A stretch of DNA of 64,000 nt. Origin: Liquidambar formosana. Taxonomy: Eukaryota > Streptophyta > Magnoliopsida > Saxifragales > Altingiaceae. Under the pieces are notes generated by a model. That model did no database searches and had not been told where the DNA came from. It saw only the letters and a list, made by a program, of their open reading frames with translations. The stretch is taken from assembly GCA_039720395.1 (NCBI GenBank), contig CM077821.1:41910792-41974791 (forward strand), in the 5' to 3' direction. Within the stretch, counting starts at the first letter, position 1. Each line of letters begins with the position of its first letter. Positions 57,431 through 64,000 of this stretch are shown here, in pieces. A program made the translations under genes and the position numbers.

Positions 57431-60400
57431 ATGGCACAGTCTCTCCCCTCATCCATCTCCAAACCCACCACCACCTTCACCACAACTCCATCACCCACAT
57501 GCACTCTCCTCTTTGTCCTCCTCCTCTGCATTCTAGGCCTATACACTCTCCACCAACACCCACACTCCACCACACCCTCCCCAAATACCCAAGATGCCCT
57601 CCACTTCCGCGACATTTTCCTCTCCTCTGCCAGCAACTACACCATCTCATCCTACCTCCGCGCCCTCACACTGCACCCTCACCTCGCCGGAACCGAGCCC
57701 GCCCTCCAAACGGCTCAATACGTCCAGACCCATTTCAAGGACCTAGGGCTAAACACCCACATGGTTCACTACAAGGCCTTACTCTCTTATCCTGTTCACG
57801 CCTCTCTCTACGCGCACTTTAGCGACGGGACCGTCAAGGACCTTCCTTTAACCGAACCGGGTCAGGCGGGGTCCGACGTGGTTCGACCTTACCACGCCTA
57901 CTCGCCGTCCGGCTCGGCGTACGCTGAGGCGGTGTTTGTGAATTTCGGGAGGGAGGAGGACTACCGTGCGCTGGGAGCGTTGGGGGTGAACGTTAGCGGG
58001 TGCGTGGTGGTGGTGAGGAGGTGCGAGTTGTCGAGGGGTGCAGTGGTGGAGAAAGCGGCGGAGAAAGGGGCGGCGGCCGTGCTAATGTACACCGAGGGGG
58101 GGAAGGTTAAGGAGGAAGGGGTGGAGAGAGGGACGGTGATGGGGGCATTGGGTGACCCACTGAGTCCTGGGTGGGCTGGGAGTGAGGGTGGGGAGAGATT
58201 GGGGTTGGAGAACGGTGACGTTTTGAAAAGGTTTCCGAAAATTCCATCCATGCCCATCTCTATTCAGAATGCTTATACTCTTCTGGGGTCGCTTGATGGG
58301 GCTAGGATGCCCTATGAGTGGAAGGATAGCTTGCGGTCCAAGGTTGGCCGGGTCGGACCCTGTCCGACAATGGTGAACTTCACTTACCAGGTTGGTGTAC
58401 TTTCTGTCATGTGTGTTAGTATAATGTCCTTTTTGTGCTACATATATGTTAAGTGTTTTGTATGTACCTTGGAATGAACAGAGACTTCAGATATTGTGCT
58501 TTACTTTTATCCTGGTTTTAGAATTCGGTCTACATGTCACATAAAGTTGGTCAACTTTGGATTTGGATAAGGTGCCAAAATGGAACTAATGTTAATTGAG
58601 GGTTGAAATTTAGTTATTTAACAGGGTAGAGAATTTTGGTGACACTTGACAGCCAAATTTTTGAAAATTTGGGTGAATTCGGCAGAATAATAAGAGATTG
58701 AAAAATTGGGTTGTCCAAATTCGGATAAAAGTTTTGGTCATCTGAGGAAGTTTGAATCAACCCCCCCACACCCCTAAAAAAAGGAAAATAAAATAGAGTG
58801 AAAAAAATTGCCTTAATACATGACTAATATGGTTCTTTCAATAACTTGGAGGTCAATTTTGGGCTTTTGGATAGCCAGGTGCATAAGTTTTCACATCATG
58901 GGGAATATTCTGTAGCAGCGTAGCTTAATGGTTATAGGTGAGGTTTTCAAAAGCACTTTTAGGCTCGCCTTGACGCCTTGGGGTCAAGGTTTCAGAAATG
59001 GATAATACTTAACTATTGACTAGTGAGGAGGAACTTCCTCCTATCTAGTTGACGTGTAAAATTTGTAACCCACCATGTGTACTGTTCTATCATTATTATG
59101 ACTGTTTTTATTATTCATACAGCATCACTTCTTTTATTGACATTAAAAGGTCACATGAGCAACACTCGGCAAGCACAAAACTGAAAACGTTGCCAGTCAG
59201 GAAGAGGATTCCCCTCACTGGTCAACAGCCATTAGCCGCGTGTTGTCCTTTAGAAACTAAGTGGGATCTCATTAAGCATATGCCTCAGTAGTCGAGGCCT
59301 AGTCAAAACACATATTTTTGAGCCTTACTAATGCCTCATCCCTTATTTGAATGCCTTAGAACCATTGTTTTCCAAAATTCAAAGTTACAAAACCATGTTC
59401 TTTTATTATATGGTTTAATGGTTGTAATTAATTATTATTTTAATTCAGTCTTTTTCTTTCTTTCTTTCTTTCTAATATCTAACTATGAACATGAATAAAC
59501 CATATTTTGCCTATTTGATGTTCAATGTACAATCTAATCTTCAAATAATTTGATAGTGATGGAATATTGAATATTTTTCTTTGTTTAGTAATATGGTAGT
59601 ATGACATTTTTAAATATACTTGTTATTTACTTTTTGCTATGTTTTTATGATTTCTCATTATTTTTAACCATAGAAATAAGATCAAAAAGCTTATATGCCT
59701 TCCTTGAGGCATATGCCTTGCCTCATGAAGACTTAAATGCATATCCTTACCGTTCAGGCGTTCACCTTTAAATATGATGGATTTAGAGGGTATAGATCTT
59801 TTGATTTGGAGGACGAGATCTTCCCATTGTCTTCATCCGCAGTGGTGTCTTATGTGTAGGAGGTTGATCATCTTTTCTTGCATTGATCAATTGTAAGGTT
59901 TCTATGGCTTAATATTTTTCAGACTGGACTACATTGGGTTCCTCATGTTTTTTCTGTTGACATGTTTGTTATTGATTTTGGAGGTTTGGTTTTAGTAATA
60001 AAGCTAAAGGTGTTGTGGAATTGTGTTGTTTTTGGTACCTTTTGGGTCATTTGGTTGGAAAGAAACACAAGAATTTTTGAAGACAAAGAGGACGATATTT
60101 GGAGTCTATGGGATAGGGTGAAAATTTTGGCTTCGTTTTGAGTTCCAATTTCGATGGAGTTTGTTGGTGTTCCATTGTTTGTGATTATTTCTGATTGGAA
60201 GGCTATTTGTAGTATTAGAGAGATTTTTTGTTGGTTTTTCTTTTCTTTTATTTGTAGGACTTCTTGTCCTCTCTTGTACTTTTTTTTTTGTTTTTTCCTC
60301 TTCATCTAATTAAATTTTCTGTTGCCTATCCACACAAAAAAAAAGAAAAAAGAAAAAAGAAAACAGTTTAATGAAGGTTTTTTGATGAAAGTTCTTGGGG

Positions 60401-63400
60401 GAATCATCTCATAGATATTGCTTTGTAGTTTAATTGTACCTAATATCAATGTGTGTGAATGAATACCTTATTGCACTTTTTTTTTGTCTTCGTAATTGTT
60501 CTTATATGTTTTTCCTCTGTACAATTCAAACACATGGTTAGAATAATAAAGTCAAGCTGATTTTGAATTCTTGGTCTACTAAATTGGACCCAATGATGGT
60601 ACTTCTTCATCCTTCTAAGTGTTAACATGTTGAGATGTGATGTTTTATAAGATATTAACAGAGAGGAGCCCAACCTATTTACTTGTTTGAAAATATCTCA
60701 TTTGAGATTATTTTTTTAATGGAGAAATTATATGTTGCAGAAATAGTATGATACTAATATGGCACTACACTTATGAAAGCACTATCACTAGATGTGCTAC
60801 TAATGAATGTTACTTAATTTTTGTTTTTTTCTTTAAAATCAACTGTGTTTGGTAAAATTTTGTTTGTATGTTCCTGTATATGTATGTATGTGATAGATGG
60901 TTCATCTTTTTATTCAATGTTGAGTAAGACACAAATTTGTAACCAGTAGTCCATTTAAAGTAACCATCTTATAGAGCTGGCTTTTGATATCATATTCTTC
61001 TGCAACAATTTCAAAACAAGCTTATAATAAGTGTCAGATTAGACCTGCTTAATTTCCATAAGATTTTCTACCAAAACAATGCGGTGTTTGTTTGTGTTGA
61101 TCTTTCTTTTCATTAGCTGGTATTTTCGGTATATATTTCCTGTTGTACTGGAGCAGTCAATAGTGTTTCGCATGCATGATCTGTAATTCGGGTATATATT
61201 TGAGGTTAAATTAACTCCTTTGATTATAAGGACAAAATTTGGTACTTGGCATGCAGGGATTTTTTGTTTTATAGAATAATTTTGTATTAGTAATTCAGGG
61301 AAGAGATTCTCTCCATTTAATGGACGGTCCAATGGAATCTAGACCATTCATACCATGTGGGACCCATATAGTATGTATGGTTCAGATTTCAATGGACTGT
61401 CCATTGCAATGGAGAGGATCCTTGCTCAGTAATTCAATAGTCTTGGGCTCTGTTGTCATTGTGGTGTTATTGAATATGCCATTGTTGAAGTTTTCTTAGA
61501 CAAGGGCTGTAAATTGAGAGATGATAAAGAAAGAGGAAAAGATGTGAAAATGAAAAAGGAGAATACTACAAAAGCTCCACTTATTTTTTAACGAGCTCAA
61601 ACTAATTTACCATAACCTTTTACATTTAATTATTCTTCTCTCTCTCTTCTTATTTATTTATTTATTTTATAGGGGGAGAAAAAGATTGTGACAATTCATA
61701 ATGTTTTCGCTGTCATAAGGGGATTGGAAGAACCTGACCGCTATGTATTGCTTGGCAACCATAGAGATGCATGGACGTATGGAGCTGTTGACCCCAACAG
61801 TGGAACTGCAGCCCTTCTTGACATTGCTCGTCGATATGCACTTTTGATGCGCTTAGGGTGGAATCCTCGAAGGACAATCATTCTCTGCAGTTGGGACGCA
61901 GAAGAGTTTGGGATGGTAGGCAATATTTCATCTTCATTGATCACTGATATGTTCCATGGTGTCTGGGGTGAATCATGGTGTTTAAAATCTCGAATTTGAA
62001 AATTATGATTGTTGTAAAGTACAAATATGACTGTGTCTGTGATGGTACATCCTTCTAGTATTTGTAATTATTTTAATGAAGGCATACAATTAACCATTAA
62101 TGCCTAGGAAATTCTTATATTCTTTTGAATGTGAATTTTTCTGTCACTTGTGTTGTAGTTTTAAGGAAGAGGACAGCTATAACATATAGCAGTTTGCTTC
62201 GACCTTGCAGCCATGCAGGTTTAAGTCCTCTTGAATTGTCACAATCGCCATTGTGTTACCACAGTGTCCTGCATCATGAGGAGGGGTAGTGCCACTTCCA
62301 TGGTATTATTGAAAGAGAGAGGAGTATTTTATTAGTTCACATGTTTTGTCTTTTGGTGAATGACTCTGGGCCCATCCCTATTTTGACATGGTACACTGTT
62401 TGGTGGCAGGAGAATGAGACCATTCTAGATAAAATAATTTTAGAGTCTTCAAACCCTCAACCTTGTTCAAGTCTATATGTGCAATCAACATATTTACCGT
62501 CTGCCTGTTAACTTTCATTTTTTGGCTTAAAATTTGTTTTGTTTTCCAATTGTATAGGCTTAAAATTGTATATCTGTCCAGCTTTACAATAGCTTCCTCA
62601 AGAGCTACAAGCATTCCAGTGTTGATGAAGGAGTAGGAGAGTCATTAAATTGACTAGGCTTGTACATTTGAATGTTTGAGTGTGTATTTAATTCCCCAAG
62701 TCAAACTAATCTTTTGGTGCTGTTTTGGCCTCAGATAGGTTCTACAGAATGGGTTGAACAAAATCTTCTGAATTTGGGCTCTAAAGCCATAGCGTACCTT
62801 AATGTAGATTGTGCTGTTCAAGGGCCAGGATTATTTGCTCGTACAACTCCTCAGCTTGATGATCTCCTTGTTGAGGTCACAAAGAAGGTAACTAAAATAA
62901 ATATAACAAAAATATAAAAATAAATCTCAAAATGTTTGGAGTCTAGATTGATGATAGCATCTGGTATTTGAGATTTTCTGTTTCATATGTTCAAACTGAT
63001 TCCAGGTTGGGGATCCTGATTCAGCAGGCATGACAGTATATGAGAAGTGGACAACAACAAATGGAGGCATTAATGTAAGCTCACCATAATTCTTAGCTTT
63101 ATGATTATTGGAATCTATTTGCATGTGTGTATTTTCATGACCTTTTTATCAATGTTTTAACGCCACAAGGTTCCAAATTAATGAATTTTTATGGTTTCTG
63201 TTTTGGGGAGGGGTGATGGGAATGCAACCACATGGAACTATGGGAGTCAAATGATTCCTTTTCCGTTTGCATGCATGCTACCATCGTCACCGCCTTTCAC
63301 CATTGCTGACTTCATTAACACCACCTTCCCACACCAGGACTGCCACTGCCACCACCACCATTGCTGCTTCTACCTGCTTCTACCACCATCACAGTGGCAG

Positions 63401-63576
63401 CCACGATCACATGCTTTTTAATTAAGCTACCAACTTTTTATAGCAAGATTTCCAAACATGCTTTGAAATATTGTTGGTTGGTTTGCAGATACAAAGATTA
63501 AGTGGAGTAGATTCTGATTTTGCTCCATTTTTGCAACATGCCGGGGTTCCTTCTGTTGATTTATACTATGGAAGAG
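57431..63576 (+). CDS. AMP1: probable glutamate carboxypeptidase II, AMP1-like (3' end outside window)
   Basis: Five exons visible: 57431-58390, 61673-61915, 62735-62887, 63006-63074, 63489-63576, all GT-AG and in phase; the gene continues past 64000. Start ATG 57431 (MAQSLPSS); the frame is open upstream to 57350 but has no ATG there. Residues 24-40 ([17 protein letters not shown]) form a signal anchor, so this is a type II membrane protein. A PA-type domain covers about 130-260, and the M28 peptidase fold follows. Zinc and catalytic residues seen: H350 (GNHRDAW), D360 (VDPNSG), E397-E398 (DAEEFG) and D426 (LNVD); the last His would lie in the missing exons. It is closest to plant AMP1, an endoplasmic-reticulum protein affecting meristem size, cytokinin level and miRNA-mediated translational repression; its substrate is unknown. 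No frame break is visible. Confidence 0.92.
58910..59000 (+). mobile_element. possible SINE fragment
   Basis: GTAGCTTAATGGTTATAGG fits a Pol III A box, but the downstream B box (GGTTTCAGAA-like) is poor and the ends were not found. Confidence 0.25.
59830..60345 (+). mobile_element. 5'-truncated LINE 3' end
   Basis: Plus-strand translation contains [19 protein letters not shown] followed by [12 protein letters not shown]. It aligns with the C-terminal block of the LINE at 15540-16411 (VLWIERNSRIF, PLFVMKLDWRAV). An A-rich tail follows at 60336-60363. A TGA/TAG interrupts the frame after KILASF. Same strand as the AMP1-like gene. The left boundary is approximate and no target duplication was found. 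Confidence 0.8.
61298..61427. mobile_element. Mutator-like MITE with 9-bp target duplication
   Basis: 130 bp flanked by identical AGTAATTCA (61289-61297 and 61428-61436). The arms GGGAAGAGATTCTCTCCATT and, reversed, GAGCAAGGATCCTCTCCATT continue through AATGGAC and AATGGANTCT motifs, so most of the element folds into a hairpin. Lies 246 bp before exon 2 of the AMP1-like gene. Confidence 0.88.
61916..62734 (+). other. intron 2 of the AMP1-like gene
   Basis: Donor GTAGGC, acceptor GCCTCAG. No repeat or additional exon recognised. Confidence 0.6.
63075..63488 (+). other. intron 4 of the AMP1-like gene
   Basis: Donor GTAAGC, acceptor TTTGCAG. It contains a CCA/CAC-rich tract at 63285-63395 that gives a spurious His-rich frame. 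Confidence 0.6.
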
Positions 63577-64000
63577 GTGATTTTATTCATACTTGTATAA
63601 TGACAATCTAATGAATGGAGTTTTTGAGTCCTAAATGAGTATTGAATCAAATGTATTATAGATTTATAGCACAGGTATATCATGTGCGCACATTGGGGCA
63701 CTTGGAAATCATATGAAAGAAATCTTGCATTTAGTTTTCAAATTATTCAAAATTTCAAATGGAACCATTTTTTCTTTTAGCTTAAAATAAGTTAAAACTT
63801 ATATTTTTGTATGTATTCCTTATTATCAATTTGGTGACTTTGTTGATGGTGATTCCATTTTACAATAGCAGCTTGCACATTTGGTTATGTTTTTTTTGTA
63901 GACATCCCAATACGTTATAGTGAATATTATTATTGTAATTATCCGAACTTGGTCAGTAGTTTAATGGAAAAATGAAGCTCTGATGCTAATCAGTTTTGTA
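63577..64000 (+). other. start of intron 5 of the AMP1-like gene
   Basis: Donor GTGATT at 63577. AT-rich, with no exon before the window ends. Confidence 0.55.

Larger units (their letters stand above)
58391..61672 (+). other. 3.3-kb intron 1 of the AMP1-like gene
   Basis: Contains a LINE 3' end (about 59830-60345), a Mutator-like MITE (61298-61427), a tRNA-like A-box motif (58919-58941) and a TTTC microsatellite (59450-59472). No other exon was recognised. Confidence 0.6.

Noticed and set aside
63285..63395. His-rich coding exon in AMP1-like intron 4
   Set aside because: It is a CCA/CAC simple repeat between a good donor and acceptor, and the family protein has no such insert.

Overview
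This window is nuclear DNA of a flowering plant, most likely a eudicot. It has multi-exon genes with GT-AG introns, several introns longer than 3 kb, AT-rich intergenic DNA, and plant-type transposable elements (Tat-lineage Ty3/gypsy, Copia, LINE, hAT, Mutator-like, Tourist-like MITEs, tRNA-derived SINEs). No bacterial, organellar or viral gene set is present. I cannot name the species.

Four genes can be supported. (1) A minus-strand SPX-RING E3 ubiquitin ligase of the BAH1/NLA type (3369-6322, six exons, 334 aa), complete and intact. (2) A minus-strand chloroplast LL-diaminopimelate aminotransferase (AGD2/DAP type, 9250-20664, ten exons, lysine biosynthesis); its last exon carries two compensating one-base indels. 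(3) A plus-strand SAM-domain protein: 5' exon ending at 43703, a 6.4-kb intron, one coding exon 50124-50902 with two one-base shifts. (4) A plus-strand AMP1-like glutamate carboxypeptidase II (57431 to the right edge; five exons visible, remainder outside). A GC-rich patch at the left edge (about 214-330, minus) may be the first, non-coding exon of a gene lying further left. The four genes are unrelated in pathway and do not form a cluster.

Layout: 1-3368 intergenic with a tandem promoter-like repeat and a C34 tract; 3369-7100 BAH1-like and its duplicated upstream region; 7368-9000 foldback element, SINE-like and hAT-like MITE; 9250-20664 aminotransferase, with introns holding three LINE 3' ends, a 74-bp retroposed scrap with an 18-bp target duplication, a G27 tract and a hairpin MITE; 20840-23315 two terminal-inverted-repeat elements near its promoter; 23517-32519 a decayed 5'-truncated Tat-lineage retrotransposon on the minus strand with a spliced antisense gene on the plus strand, itself interrupted by a hAT-like element; 33077-40363 a probable solo LTR (5-bp target duplication) with a decayed Copia element inside; 40980-43310 a cluster of MITEs, one nested in another; 43400-50902 the SAM gene; 50903-57430 intergenic with MITEs and a 1.01-kb hAT element with a perfect 8-bp target duplication; 57431-64000 AMP1-like with a LINE 3' end and a Mutator-like MITE in intron 1.

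I found no convincing new biological system. The most informative content is a well-resolved record of insertions (MITE families with two copies each in the window, nested elements, precise target duplications) and the contrast between intact genes (BAH1-like, AMP1-like) and genes with isolated single-base frame breaks (AGD2-like, SAM). All exon coordinates were read by eye from splice signals and homology.
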